Assembly: GCF_902702915.1 (NCBI RefSeq)
Contig: NZ_LR738849.1
Span: 1,364,001-1,428,000, forward strand
Reading direction: 5' to 3'
Source: Desulfovibrio sp. 86
GTDB lineage: Bacteria > Desulfobacterota > Desulfovibrionia > Desulfovibrionales > Desulfovibrionaceae
Length of the DNA: 64,000 bases
The translations under genes and the position numbers were made by a program. This document shows positions 27,293 to 37,358 of the stretch, piece after piece; the first letter of the stretch is position 1, and every line of letters starts with the position of its first letter. Below the pieces are notes generated by a model. The model made no database searches. It was not told the DNA's origin and saw nothing but the letters and a program-made list of their open reading frames with translations.

Positions 27293-28486
27293 TTAGCGCG
27301 TAGCCCCCTGAGCCAGGCGCGCCATTTCCGCGCCCGTCGCTTCCATGGCCCTGGCCAGCACATCGTCCGCCACAGCGTAAGAAAAACGGATGCAGTTATC
27401 ATCGCCAAAGGCCGCGCCGGGCACCAGAGCCACATGAGCCTTGTCCAGCAGCCAGGTGCACAGTTCGGTAGAATTGTTCACAGCGCCGCCATAGCATTTG
27501 CGCACGTCCACGAATAGATAAAACGCGCCGTCGGGCTTGGGACACACGGCCCAGGGCCAGGTCTCAATGGCCTTCATGGCCAGATCGCGCCGCCGCATGA
27601 AGGCTTCGCGCATATGGTCAATACATTCTGTTGGGCCGGTCAGGGCCGCAAGCGCCGCCTTTTGCGCAATGGAACAGATGCTCGACGTGCTGTGCCCCTG
27701 CATGGCGGATATTTTTTTGATCAGAAGCGGATGCGCGGCCAGAAAACCCACGCGCCAGCCTGTCATGGCGTAGCTTTTGGACATGCCGTTCAGCACCGCC
27801 ACCTGCTCGGGGTAGCGCGCAAACCAGCCGATGGCGCTGGTCATCTTGGCGGGAGCGAACACAAGCTGGTCATAAATTTCGTCAGACAGCACAAAAATAC
27901 CGCGCTGTACGGCCCAGTCCATAATGGCGGAGAACTCGGCCTCGGTGTACACCGCGCCCGTGGGGTTACTCGGCGAATTGAGGATAAGCAGGCGGGTCTT
28001 GTCCGTCACGGCGGCGTCCAGCATGGACGGCGTCACCTTGAAGTTCTGCTCCGGGCCAGCATGCACGGTTACGGGCACGCCGCCCGCCAGCATGACCATG
28101 TCCGGATAGCTCAGCCAGTACGGCGCGGGAATGAGCACTTCATCGCCAGGATTGATGGTGGCCTGCAAAAAGTTATACAAACAGTGCTTGCCGCCAGCGC
28201 CAATGACAATGGATTCCTGCGCCACGGGCACGCCATAGGCGCGGCCAAAATACTCGCCAGCGGCCTTGCGCAGTTCCGGGATGCCGGGCACGGCGGTGTA
28301 GCGGCAGAAGTTTTCGTCAATGGCGGCCTTGGCGGCCTCACAGACATGCGCAGGAGTGGGAAAATCGGGTTCACCCACAGCAAGGCTGGTGACGGCTACA
28401 CCCTGCGCCTTGAGTTCGAGGGCACGGCTGTTGACACTGAGAGTCAGAGAGGGTTTGATGCTGCTCAGACGTTCTGAAATCTGCAT
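27293..28486 (-). CDS. aspC: Aspartate/aromatic aminotransferase, class I
   Basis: The 397-residue PLP enzyme has VGEPDFPTP, NSPSNPTGAVY, VLSDEIYDQLVF, the PLP-lysine motif NGMSKSYAMTGWRVGF and the late IRFSYA arginine. Length and motifs fit AspC of the Igamma group, interconverting aspartate/2-oxoglutarate with oxaloacetate/glutamate. The start MQISERLSS at 28486 follows a GGGAAGGAG site. It is divergent from sfsA. Confidence 0.93.
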   Translation of the reverse strand: MQISERLSSIKPSLTLSVNSRALELKAQGVAVTSLAVGEPDFPTPAHVCEAAKAAIDENFCRYTAVPGIPELRKAAGEYFGRAYGVPVAQESIVIGAGGKHCLYNFLQATINPGDEVLIPAPYWLSYPDMVMLAGGVPVTVHAGPEQNFKVTPSMLDAAVTDKTRLLILNSPSNPTGAVYTEAEFSAIMDWAVQRGIFVLSDEIYDQLVFAPAKMTSAIGWFARYPEQVAVLNGMSKSYAMTGWRVGFLAAHPLLIKKISAMQGHSTSSICSIAQKAALAALTGPTECIDHMREAFMRRRDLAMKAIETWPWAVCPKPDGAFYLFVDVRKCYGGAVNNSTELCTWLLDKAHVALVPGAAFGDDNCIRFSYAVADDVLARAMEATGAEMARLAQGATR

Positions 28487-28574
28487 GAAAGGCTCCTTCC
28501 CGAAGGGGGACGCAATGCGGCGTTTTCGGCAAAATTACAGTCGCCATTTTTAGCAGCTTCATCAAAGGGTGTAA

Positions 28575-29462
28575 ATGCGTACAAAAGATCAGCATGCGCC
28601 AGCGTCGCAACCTGACGGCTGTCGGCAGACCAGCGCGATCAACGTGAACGCGGCGGCCCAGACGTGCGCCAAGCCCGCGCCGGATACGCAGGCAAAAGGC
28701 CCCCTGCTGCCGCTGCCGCAGGACTGCATTGTGGGCAGCTTTGTGCAACGGCGCAAGCGCTTCAGCGTTGAGCTTGCCCTGGACGGCGAACCCCTGTGGG
28801 TACACAGTAACAATTCCGGCAGTATGCTGGGCCTTACCCTGCCGGGCAGCCCGGTTCTGGCGTCCCCGGCAGCCAATCCCAACCGCAAGCTCAAATACAC
28901 GCAGGAATGCGTGTGGCTGGCCCAGACCGCCACACCTGAAAATCCGGACATATTGCCCCTCCCCCGCCAGTCAGCGTGCGGTTTTTGGGTGGGCGTCAAC
29001 ACCAGCGTGCCCAACCGCATGCTTGAAGCGGCCTTTTATGCCGGCCGGCTCCACTTTGCCAAGGGCTACACCAGCCTCGTACGCGAAGCCAAACGCGGCC
29101 AGAGCCGCCTGGACGGCCTCATGACCGCCCCCGGGCTGCCGCCCCTGTGGGTGGAGTGCAAGAATGTCACAATGGTTGAGGACGATGCCGCCTGTTTTCC
29201 CGACGCCGCCAGTGAACGCGGGCAAAAACATTTGCGTGAACTTATGGATATTGTGGCTCAGGGCGAGCGCGCGGCCATGTTTTATCTGGTGCAGCGCCCG
29301 GACGGCCACTGCTTCGCCCCTGCGGATTTCATTGATCCGGACTACGCCCGCCTGTTTTACGAGGCCCAGTCCTGCGGGGTCGAAATGTACCCCTACCGCG
29401 CCCTTGTGAGTACGGACGGCATTGACCTTGGCGGCCTCATCCCCTTGCGGCCCGCCCCATAG
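28575..29462 (+). CDS. sfsA: SfsA-family DNA/RNA nuclease-like protein
   Basis: The 295-residue product matches SfsA from about residue 50: [57 protein letters not shown] and FYLVQRPD. SfsA proteins bind DNA and have a PD-(D/E)XK-like core. The 45-50 residue N-terminal extension is not typical, and the ribosome-binding site at 28575 is weak, so the true start may be further in. Confidence 0.88.
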   Translation: MRTKDQHAPASQPDGCRQTSAINVNAAAQTCAKPAPDTQAKGPLLPLPQDCIVGSFVQRRKRFSVELALDGEPLWVHSNNSGSMLGLTLPGSPVLASPAANPNRKLKYTQECVWLAQTATPENPDILPLPRQSACGFWVGVNTSVPNRMLEAAFYAGRLHFAKGYTSLVREAKRGQSRLDGLMTAPGLPPLWVECKNVTMVEDDAACFPDAASERGQKHLRELMDIVAQGERAAMFYLVQRPDGHCFAPADFIDPDYARLFYEAQSCGVEMYPYRALVSTDGIDLGGLIPLRPAP

Positions 29463-29664
29463 CAAAGCCGCCCGCAGCAAAGCACGACATGTTACTGCGC
29501 CCCGCATTACGGCAAACGCCCCCACCCCCTAAAACGCAATAAGAGTTTTGGGAGGTGGAAGCGTGGGGGAGGGATCCTTTTGCAAAAGGGTCCCTCCCCC
29601 ACAAAACAAATCAACATGACATCAACCAACCACAACATTTCGCGCGAAATGCACGTTGGCGAGA
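29463..29664. other. Convergent intergenic region
   Basis: About 200 bp between convergent sfsA and proB, holding a family-C hairpin (29565-29604) that can terminate both. Confidence 0.6.
29565..29604. repeat. Family-C terminator-like hairpin
   Basis: gtgggggagggatcctttt and its complement flank a gc loop. The aaaactctt-type tail seen in other copies lies on the left in inverted orientation (taagagttttggg). Related copies: 46006, 48190, 53979 (interrupted) and 62725. Confidence 0.85.
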
Positions 29665-31011
29665 TCAGATGGCCGCGTCCAGCAGCAGGTTGTCCCTGTG
29701 GATAACTTCGGGGTAATGGGCATCGCCGAGTATGGCGGCCACCTCATGACGTTTGAGCCCCATGATTTTTTTGAGGTCAGGCGCGCTGTAGTTGGTAAGG
29801 CCCACGCCAATGCTTTCGCCATTGTGCAACACGCGCACAAGGCCGCCGCACTGAAAGCCGCCCTCAACCCCGCGCACGCCGCCGGGCAGCAGGCTGCCGC
29901 CCTTGTGCAGCAGTGCGCGGGCTGCGCCGTCGTCCACATGCACGCTGCCCGCCGGGTCGGACTGATAGGCCAGCCAGAACTTGCGCCGCGCGATGGCGTG
30001 ATGTGCGGGCCGCACCCAGGTGCCGCGCTCAAAGGGTTCGTGTCCGGCAGGCGCGGAGCATGCCCCGGCTGCGGCAAAAGCCCTGCCGATGACCGCAGGC
30101 TCCCGCCCCGGCAAAATCAGGGTGGGCACGCCCAACTGTGCGGCGCGCCGGGCGGCCAGCAGCTTTGAATACATGCCCCCTGTGCCCACGGACGTCTTGC
30201 CGCCGCACAGCTGGCCCAGATCCAGAGCCGCCACATCGTCGATATGATCCAGAACCGGCGCGTCCGGGTGCTTCTGCGGGTCCGCCGCCAACACGCCCGA
30301 CGAGGAGGTGAGATTGATGAAAAGATCGGCCTCCACCAGGTTGACCAGCAGGCTGGCCAGGCAGTCGTTGTCGCCGAACTTCAGTTCACTGATGGATACG
30401 GTGTCGTTTTCGTTGACAATGGGCAGCACGCCCCACTGCAAAAGCTCGGCAAAGGTGTTGCGGGCGTTCAAAAAACGCTGTCTGGCCCGCAGATCGTCCC
30501 GCGTGAGCAGCACCTGGGCCGTCGGCATGCCGTGCGCCAGAAAGACCTTGTCCCACGACTGCATGAGCTGGCCCTGCCCCACGGCAGCGGCAGCCTGACG
30601 CGCCGCCAGACCCGTGGGCTCCACGGCGCGGCCTCGGCTTGCCAGCGCCGCGCGGCCAGCGGCCACAGCGCCTGACGAAACCAGCACGAGCCGACGCGCG
30701 TTCTGGGCAGAGGCGTCCGTGGCATCGGGCGTCGCTGGCTGTCCCGCCGACGTCGCGTCCTCGCCTGTGAGCGGCAAATCACGCAGAAAAGCAAGCTGGG
30801 CGGCAAGGCCCTCAAGAACCGCGCTGTTGAGTCCACTGGCATCCGTGAGCACGGCGCTGCCCACCTTGACGACAACCACACGGGCCTGGGAGAGAACGCG
30901 GGCACGCTCCTGCTGCCAGCTTTCTGCCCGCTCTCCCTCAGATCGCCCGCCTGCGGGCCGCGTACGCAGCCCTGCTTCAGAATCCGCGCCCTGACCGCGC
31001 TGCCTGCTCAT
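29665..31011 (-). CDS. proB: Glutamate 5-kinase with C-terminal PUA domain
   Basis: The 448-residue enzyme catalyses the first step of proline synthesis. The amino-acid kinase domain shows VVVKVGSAVLTD, LVSSGAVAAGRAAL, PIVNENDTVS, FGDND and VGTGGMYSKLLAARRA. A PUA domain follows in the last ~80 residues. The start at 31011 has a GGAG site and gives an Arg/Glu-rich extension of about 40 residues before the kinase core. It is downstream of obgE, an arrangement common in this group. Confidence 0.92.
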   Translation of the reverse strand: MSRQRGQGADSEAGLRTRPAGGRSEGERAESWQQERARVLSQARVVVVKVGSAVLTDASGLNSAVLEGLAAQLAFLRDLPLTGEDATSAGQPATPDATDASAQNARRLVLVSSGAVAAGRAALASRGRAVEPTGLAARQAAAAVGQGQLMQSWDKVFLAHGMPTAQVLLTRDDLRARQRFLNARNTFAELLQWGVLPIVNENDTVSISELKFGDNDCLASLLVNLVEADLFINLTSSSGVLAADPQKHPDAPVLDHIDDVAALDLGQLCGGKTSVGTGGMYSKLLAARRAAQLGVPTLILPGREPAVIGRAFAAAGACSAPAGHEPFERGTWVRPAHHAIARRKFWLAYQSDPAGSVHVDDGAARALLHKGGSLLPGGVRGVEGGFQCGGLVRVLHNGESIGVGLTNYSAPDLKKIMGLKRHEVAAILGDAHYPEVIHRDNLLLDAAI

Positions 31012-31028
31012 ATGCGCTCCGTACCCTG

Positions 31029-32132
31029 CTATTCTTTGGTATAGATAACTTCGATTTCAGGAAATTCCTCTTCCTCGTCCCGATGCACGGCTTCAAGCCG
31101 GATCAGGGGCTCATTGCGCGCCGTGGAGGCGCACACCTGCCACAGTTCTTCAACCAGAGGCTCGATACCGATATCGTCGCGGGCCGATATGAAGAATATC
31201 TTACGGCCGTCGGCCCTGGCGCGTTCCTTGAGGGATTCGAGACGCTCCGGACTCACGAGGTCGATCTTGTTGACGACTTCGATCTGCTTGCGCTCGCCGA
31301 GCTCGGCGTCAAAATTGCGCAGTTCTTCGTTGACCAGCGTAAATCCGGCCCAGGGGTCTTCATCACCCACATCCTCGATGCTGAGAATGTGCACAAGAAA
31401 GCGCGTGCGCTCCACATGCTTGAGAAAACGCAGGCCCAGTCCCTGTCCTTCGTGCGCGCCCTCAATGAGGCCGGGAATATCGGCCACAACCATGCGCCTG
31501 TCCGGGTCCACCTCATCGATCATGACGCCCAGGTTGGGGGTCAGGGTGGTGAAGGGATAGGCCGCGATCTTGGGTCTGGCCGCAGAAACCCGCGTGATAA
31601 ATGTGGATTTTCCTGCGTTGGGCAGGCCGATAAGGCCCGCGTCCGCAAGAATTTTCAGCTCCAGCCGCAGGTTAAGTTCTTCGCCGGGCTCTCCGGGCTG
31701 CGAAAACCGCGGCGCACGCATGGTGGAAGACTTGAAATGTTCGTTGCCTTTGCCGCCACGCCCGCCCTGGGCCACCAGCACTTCGGCGTCCGGGTCGCTC
31801 AGGTCGGCCAGCAGCACTTCCTCGCCCTCTGGGCCCTCGCCATAGACGAGCGTTCCCACGGGCAGGTTCAGCACCAGGTTTTCACCCTTGCGGCCGTCGC
31901 ACTGACTGCCTTCGCCGGGGCGGCCGTTCTGCGCCTCATACAGACGCTTGAGCCGGAAGTCGTACAAAGAAAGCAAACGGCTGTCGGCTTTGAGATATAC
32001 CGAACCGCCATCGCCGCCGTTGCCGCCGTCCGGGCCGCCGCGCGGCACGAATTTTTCGCGCCTAAACGACAGGCAGCCATGCCCGCCCTTGCCGGCACGT
32101 ACCTGAATTCTGGCTTCATCAACGAATCTCAT
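31029..32132 (-). CDS. obgE: Ribosome-assembly GTPase Obg/CgtA
   Basis: The 367-residue protein has the glycine-rich Obg N-domain (GGHGCLSFRREKFVPRGGPDGGNGGDGG, read in parts). It is followed by a G domain with P-loop GLPNAGKST, switch region TTLTPNLGV, DIPGLIEGA and NKIDLV. It acts in 50S assembly and stringent control. The start at 32132 has an AGAGGA site. It belongs to the rplU-rpmA-obgE cluster. Confidence 0.95.
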   Translation of the reverse strand: MRFVDEARIQVRAGKGGHGCLSFRREKFVPRGGPDGGNGGDGGSVYLKADSRLLSLYDFRLKRLYEAQNGRPGEGSQCDGRKGENLVLNLPVGTLVYGEGPEGEEVLLADLSDPDAEVLVAQGGRGGKGNEHFKSSTMRAPRFSQPGEPGEELNLRLELKILADAGLIGLPNAGKSTFITRVSAARPKIAAYPFTTLTPNLGVMIDEVDPDRRMVVADIPGLIEGAHEGQGLGLRFLKHVERTRFLVHILSIEDVGDEDPWAGFTLVNEELRNFDAELGERKQIEVVNKIDLVSPERLESLKERARADGRKIFFISARDDIGIEPLVEELWQVCASTARNEPLIRLEAVHRDEEEEFPEIEVIYTKE

Positions 32133-32428
32133 GCTCTATCCTCTGGCCCAATGACGCTCAGGCCCAACGTATACTATATGTGCGTGTAAAACGCCTGCCT
32201 GACGGCATGGTCATTGATCTCATGCCCTGCGCCAGCGAACCTGCACAAAACAAAGCTGCACAAAACAAAGCCGCACCGCGCGCAGTGCGTGAAAGCGCCA
32301 CGGGCAGGCAGCCCCTGAGGGGACTATACCCGCAAAATGCGCGTTAGCCAAAAATTTCATCCGTACAAACACCGAAAGGGAAGAAGCCTTGCGGCCCCTT
32401 CCCTTTCGACAAATTCCACGCGGCCGCG
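32133..32428. other. Spacer between rpmA and obgE
   Basis: About 300 bp. There is an inverted gaaaggg...ccctttc pair at about 32377-32407 that could attenuate ribosomal-protein transcripts before obgE. No gene. Confidence 0.45.
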
Positions 32429-32698
32429 TTAGCTGGCGGCCGCCTCCACATGCACACGCGTAAGCACGCGGCGTTTGCGGATATACTTTTCAAAGCGCAC
32501 CACGCCGTCAATCTTGGCGAACAGGGTAAAGTCCCTGCCCATGCCCACGTTGACGCCGGGAAACACGGTGGTGCCCAACTGGCGCACCAGAATATTGCCG
32601 GCAAGAACGCTTTGACCGCCGAAGCGTTTGACGCCGCGTCGTTGTCCTGCACTGTCGCGGCCGTTACGCGAAGAGCCGCCTGCTTTTTTATGAGCCAT
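32429..32698 (-). CDS. rpmA: 50S ribosomal protein L27
   Basis: The 89-residue protein has the canonical [16 protein letters not shown] start and [14 protein letters not shown]. It is part of the peptidyl-transferase-proximal 50S. It lies between rplU and obgE, as in most bacteria, and has no N-terminal cleavable extension. Confidence 0.97.
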   Translation of the reverse strand: MAHKKAGGSSRNGRDSAGQRRGVKRFGGQSVLAGNILVRQLGTTVFPGVNVGMGRDFTLFAKIDGVVRFEKYIRKRRVLTRVHVEAAAS

Positions 32699-32835
32699 AG
32701 TAGCCTCCCTGGTGCGCTGAACTACGGTTCAGCCGGGCGAATAAATTTTTGCTCGCCATAACAATAAAAGCCTTGCGGCTGCCATTGTCGGACATCGGGG
32801 CGTTCACCCTCACGCCCGCCGGAACCTGAAAGGTT

Positions 32836-33144
32836 CTAGCCGTTGATGCTCTTGACGCGAATGGTGGTGAAGTCCTGACGATGACCGCGCATCTTGCGCG
32901 AGTCATTGCGGCGCCAGCGCTTGAACACCTTGATCTTGGGGCCACGTCCGTGATCCACCACTTCCGCCGTGACAGCGGCACCGGCAAGATAAGGAGCGCC
33001 AATTTTACATTCAGCGCCACCGACCATCAGCACCTTGTCCAGGGAAATTTCGCTTCCGGCCTGAGCCGCGAGCTTTTCCACAACGATTTTGGAACCTTCT
33101 TCAACGCGGTACTGTTTTCCGCCGGTTTCTATAATCGCGTACAT
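32836..33144 (-). CDS. rplU: 50S ribosomal protein L21
   Basis: The 102-residue protein starts at 33144 with MYAIIETGGKQYRV and ends with the KRWRRNDSRKMRGHRQ-type RNA-binding tail. It is the first gene of the leftward rplU-rpmA-obgE-proB group. The start has a GGAGG site. Confidence 0.97.
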   Translation of the reverse strand: MYAIIETGGKQYRVEEGSKIVVEKLAAQAGSEISLDKVLMVGGAECKIGAPYLAGAAVTAEVVDHGRGPKIKVFKRWRRNDSRKMRGHRQDFTTIRVKSING

Positions 33145-33409
33145 GATATCAACCTCCAAAAAGAGAAAGGCATATTTGCCCCATTGCACGGCAAATGTCA
33201 AGCGCCTTCCGCAATTTTTCGGCAAGGACGCGCCGCCACCGCCAAAAGACGGGGCATGCAGCCGCAGGGCGCTTGTACATCAAGCCGCCGCCAGGCACAA
33301 GCAAAAATCACGGATCGTGTCACAAACCGCACAAATCTGGTTCGCACAGGCCATTTTTCAAGATAGTTTTTCTTGGCATGCGGCCTTCACACTGCTATAT
33401 TTCCCTGCA

Positions 33410-35080
33410 ATGAACGACAATATTCTCACCCTTCAGATAGAAAATTTGACCCACGACGGCCGAGGGCTCGCTCGCGCCCACTGCCAGCACGTCCTGACGA
33501 CCAATGAGCAAAAAGCTCACGCAGGGCGCACCCGCAACCAGGGAACCGTAATCTTTGTCACAGGCGGCCTGCCCGGCCAGACTGTGCGCGCCCGCGTCAT
33601 CAGACGCAAATCCAGTTTCATCGAAGCGGAAGCGTTGGAGGTTGTGCAGCCCGCGCGCCATGCCGTGCCCGCCATCTGCCCTCATGACGGACAGTGCGGC
33701 GGGTGCCCGCTGCAAACCATGCCCTATGCCACCCAGCTCCACTGGAAGCGCCGCATTGCCCTTGACGCCATGATACGCATCGGCGGCATGGAAGCTGATC
33801 AGATGGAAAGCCTGCTTACCGAAGTCCAACCCTCGCCGGCCATGCGGCGCTACCGCAACAAGGTGGAACTGGCCTTTGCCGGAGGCGGCCAGGAGCCGCT
33901 GACCATCGGCATGCGCCGCCGCAGCGGACGCGGCGTCATTTCCGTGCCGCACTGCGCCCTCATGTCGGTCGAAGCGCGCGGCATGGTGGACATGATGACC
34001 GGCCTTGCCGCCCAATCAGGCCTGCCCGCGCACACGCCCAAGGACGCAGCCAGGTACCGCCTGGACGGCCAGGGCACGGACGAGGCGCACGACAACCAGC
34101 TCAACCTTGACTTCCAGACAGGACGTGCCGAGCGATCGCCCGGCAAACCCAAGCGGACACGCATGGGCTGGCGCTCGTCCTCCGTTGCGGCGATGGAAGC
34201 CGCCGAAAGCCGCAAACGCGGCAGCGGTTTCTGGCGCTTTCTGGTTCTGCGCAGGGCGCTGGACTCCGATTTGCGCGGCCCCCGCTGGTGGGCCTTGTGC
34301 ATCACAAGCCCCGGCACCCCTGAGCAGCAGGCCATGGTGCGCTCCATCGGGCAAAAGCTTTTGAAAACCTTTCCCCTCTTGTCGGGCTTTGTGCATGAAG
34401 AGCGCGCCAGCGAAGACGCGCTTGTGCTGGGACAAAAGCGCGTTGCCGTGCTTGGCAACACCGGCGAGGCCGACCCCGCCGCCGCGCGCCTTTGGCTGCC
34501 CCTTGCCGGTGAACATTTCTGTCTTGACGCGGCCTCGTTTTTTCAGGTCAACACAGCGGCGTCGCAAGTCCTGGCCACTATGGCCGTGGACATGTTCGAG
34601 CGCCACGTGCATCAGGACAAGCCCTCCCTGCTTGACCTCTACTGCGGGGTCGGCGCTCCCGGGCTTCTGCTGGGCAAGCGCTGCGGCCGCCTGCTCGGGC
34701 TGGAGCAGGACGCAAGGGCCGTGGCTCTGGCGCGGACCAATGCCAAACGCATGGGCCTTGACCACTGCGTCTATGAGACGGGCGACGCCGGTCTTCACCT
34801 GGACAAGCTCGCCCCCCTGCAGGAAAATTACTGGAGCCAGACAGAACACTGGGACGCAGTGCTGGTGGACCCGCCGCGCGCCGGTCTTGCGCCCCGTGCG
34901 CTCAACGCCCTCTTGCGGCTCAACGCGCACACCATCCTCTATATATCATGCAATCCGGCGACCCTGGCCAGAGACGCGGCCCGACTGCGCGGCGCCTACA
35001 GGCTGGCGGAGATGCGCGCTGTGGATCTTTTTCCCCATACGCCGCATATCGAGTGCCTGACCCTGTGGCAAAGCCTGTAA
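33410..35080 (+). CDS. rlmD: 23S rRNA (uracil-C5)-methyltransferase, RlmD/RumA family
   Basis: The 556-residue protein has an N-terminal TRAM-type domain (LTHDGRGLA), a [4Fe-4S] Cys set CPHDGQCGGC, the SAM motif LDLYCGVGAPGLLLG, VDPPRAGL and the nucleophile motif ISCNPATLARD. It methylates a 23S uridine. An insertion of about 100 residues in the middle (roughly 200-320) is longer than in E. coli RumA. The ATG at 33410 lacks a strong site; a longer N-terminus is possible but not conserved. Confidence 0.9.
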   Translation: MNDNILTLQIENLTHDGRGLARAHCQHVLTTNEQKAHAGRTRNQGTVIFVTGGLPGQTVRARVIRRKSSFIEAEALEVVQPARHAVPAICPHDGQCGGCPLQTMPYATQLHWKRRIALDAMIRIGGMEADQMESLLTEVQPSPAMRRYRNKVELAFAGGGQEPLTIGMRRRSGRGVISVPHCALMSVEARGMVDMMTGLAAQSGLPAHTPKDAARYRLDGQGTDEAHDNQLNLDFQTGRAERSPGKPKRTRMGWRSSSVAAMEAAESRKRGSGFWRFLVLRRALDSDLRGPRWWALCITSPGTPEQQAMVRSIGQKLLKTFPLLSGFVHEERASEDALVLGQKRVAVLGNTGEADPAAARLWLPLAGEHFCLDAASFFQVNTAASQVLATMAVDMFERHVHQDKPSLLDLYCGVGAPGLLLGKRCGRLLGLEQDARAVALARTNAKRMGLDHCVYETGDAGLHLDKLAPLQENYWSQTEHWDAVLVDPPRAGLAPRALNALLRLNAHTILYISCNPATLARDAARLRGAYRLAEMRAVDLFPHTPHIECLTLWQSL

Positions 35081-35242
35081 ATGCGCATGACCCGCATCTT
35101 TCCGCGGCGAAGCCATTGACGCGGCCTGAAGGCTGTGATAATTTACACAGCGTTGGGGCTCTTGACATTGCCACCCTTAACGCGCGAATAGTATGCGGAT
35201 ATTGCGGCCCGACACAAAGGACGCAGGCAGCGCGGAGGTAGC

Positions 35243-35596
35243 ATGTCATTCAAGGACTTTCTGAAGCAGCAGCAAAGCGGCCTTGAAGCCATGGCGAATA
35301 CCGGGGTTATCGGCCTGCATCTGGTCAGCGGCCCGGCGGTTGGTTTTGCCATAGGCTACGGCATAGACTACTGGCTGCACACGAGCCCCTGGGGCAAACT
35401 GATTTTTCTGTTTATTGGCATTGCCGCCGGTTTTCTGAATGTTTACCGCGACACCAAGGCATTGCTGCGAAAGATCGCAAGGCAGGACGCAGAGCGTAAA
35501 GGCCTTGCACAGCCGCCCGACGGCGCAAGCGCCCCCACGGGGCAGGGCAAGACGGAGAGCCGTGACCGACAGGAAGAGCATGATACACAGCCTTGA
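35243..35596 (+). CDS. atpZ: AtpZ/AtpI-type Fo assembly protein
   Basis: The 117-residue protein has two transmembrane segments (GLHLVSGPAVGFAIGYGIDYWL, read in parts, and IFLFIGIAAGFLNVYRD), the AtpZ signature. It helps assembly of the c-ring or ion supply. The ATG at 35243 follows a CGGAGG site. The stop overlaps the next gene by 17 nt. Confidence 0.85.
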   Translation: MSFKDFLKQQQSGLEAMANTGVIGLHLVSGPAVGFAIGYGIDYWLHTSPWGKLIFLFIGIAAGFLNVYRDTKALLRKIARQDAERKGLAQPPDGASAPTGQGKTESRDRQEEHDTQP

Positions 35597-36005
35597 CGCA
35601 TGGCTCTGGCGGCGCGGCATTGACCACCCCGCCGTGCGCGTGATGGTGCGCAACGAGTTTCTGCTTACCGCCTTTGTTCTTCTTGCAGGGGCACTGTTGT
35701 TCACGGTAATGCCCTGGGTACTCTGGTTTGGCGTGGGACTGGCCATCATGGCCTGGACATTTTGGGGTCTGGCGCGCTTTTTTCTGCGCCGGGGGCTGGG
35801 CGACTACAGCACGGCTTTTTTGCGCATCGTTCTGGTGCGCTGGCTTGGCAGGCTTATTGTGGTGGGGGGCATTCTTTATATTTCCCTCATCGAGTGCCAG
35901 GCTCCGGTATTTGCCCTTGTGGGGGGCATGGTGTCGGGCGGATTTTTCGCCCTTGCGAGCTTTGCCCTGGCAGCGCGCGCCATCAGGCGCAGCGCGAACA
36001 ACTAG
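35580..36005 (+). CDS. atpI: ATP synthase subunit I-like membrane protein
   Basis: The 141-residue protein has four hydrophobic segments (FLLTAFVLLAGALLF, VLWFGVGLAIMAWTFWG, LGRLIVVGGILYISLI, FALVGGMVSGGFFALASF). Placed between atpZ and atpB, it fits subunit I of bacterial Fo. The start at 35580 has an AGGAA site and overlaps atpZ. Confidence 0.8.
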   Translation: MIHSLDAWLWRRGIDHPAVRVMVRNEFLLTAFVLLAGALLFTVMPWVLWFGVGLAIMAWTFWGLARFFLRRGLGDYSTAFLRIVLVRWLGRLIVVGGILYISLIECQAPVFALVGGMVSGGFFALASFALAARAIRRSANN

Positions 36006-36146
36006 GGCGCACGCGCACTGGTCCGCAGCACGCGCAAGGGCGCATGCGCCGCCAGTAGGGCGGCACGAAAATTTCAGGGGAACGGCCTTAGGGCTTTACA
36101 TCAACGCAGCGCCGCAATGGCGCGCATCGACCAGGAGGCAGGGCTC

Positions 36147-36851
36147 ATGGCAGGTGGTTTGCCGCATCCGGTATTGCTCTCCACATTTATGGGCATGGAC
36201 GAAATCGCCATCGGTGGACAGATGGTGGAGTTCAAGCATGTGTTCTACTCCTGGGTCTGTATGGCCCTCCTGTTTACTGTGGCCTTGATCATGCGAAGAC
36301 GCCTGACCCTCGTGCCGGGCGGCTTGCAGAACTTTTTCGAGGCACTGGTAGACACTGTTGAAAACTTCATCATCGCGACCATGGGCGAGAACGGGCGCAA
36401 GTTCGTGCCGCTGCTGGCGGGCATTTTCATCTACATTTTCGGCATGAACCTCATGGGTCTGGTGCCCGGTTTCGACGCACCCACGGCCAACCTCAACACC
36501 ACGGTCTGCATGGCGCTTTTTGTGCTCGTGTTCTACAACGCCGTGGGTCTCATCCGCTGGAAAACGCACTACATCCACCACTTCACCGGGCCTTCCAAGT
36601 TTCTTATTCCGCTGATGTTCCCGCTGGAAGTGGTGTCGCACCTTTCGCGTCCGGTTTCTCTCTCCCTCCGTCTTTTCGGCAACATCAGGGGTGAAGAAAT
36701 CGTTATGGTGCTGTTCTTCGTCATGGCGCCCATTCTGGGCACCCTGCCCATCTACGCGCTTTTCCTTCTGGGCAAGACCATGCAGGCCTTCGTGTTCTTC
36801 ATGTTGACCATGTTCTACATCAAGGGCGCTCTGGAAGCACCCGAACACTAG
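36147..36851 (+). CDS. atpB: ATP synthase Fo subunit a
   Basis: The 234-residue protein has the essential arginine in the penultimate helix ([17 protein letters not shown]) and the GLVPGF signature. The start MAGGLPHPV at 36147 is preferred over 36117 because of an AGGAGG site 8 nt upstream. It forms the ion half-channels. The F1 genes and b subunits are not in this window, a split arrangement known in Desulfovibrio. Confidence 0.95.
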   Translation: MAGGLPHPVLLSTFMGMDEIAIGGQMVEFKHVFYSWVCMALLFTVALIMRRRLTLVPGGLQNFFEALVDTVENFIIATMGENGRKFVPLLAGIFIYIFGMNLMGLVPGFDAPTANLNTTVCMALFVLVFYNAVGLIRWKTHYIHHFTGPSKFLIPLMFPLEVVSHLSRPVSLSLRLFGNIRGEEIVMVLFFVMAPILGTLPIYALFLLGKTMQAFVFFMLTMFYIKGALEAPEH

Positions 36852-36933
36852 CCTTGCACAGGGCGGCCTTCCGCCCTCCCCGCCGGATCATCCGCGGGCG
36901 TCCTTCGCCGGACGTAAAACAGGCGCTGCATAG

Positions 36934-37308
<375 letters not shown>

Positions 37309-37325
37309 GGCTGGATCAGCTTTGC

Positions 37326-37358
37326 AAAAAAAGGAGGCTCCGGCCTCCTTTTTTTTTA
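37326..37358 (+). terminator. Intrinsic terminator of the atp operon
   Basis: A-tract, 7-bp GC-rich stem (aggaggc/gcctcct) with a tccg loop and a run of about ten T: a canonical rho-independent terminator 17 nt after atpE. Confidence 0.95.

Noticed and set aside
29560-29610. CRISPR-like array from the repeated gggggagggacccttt hairpins
   Set aside because: Copies are single, many kilobases apart, self-complementary and at gene ends, so they are dispersed hairpins, not a repeat-spacer array.
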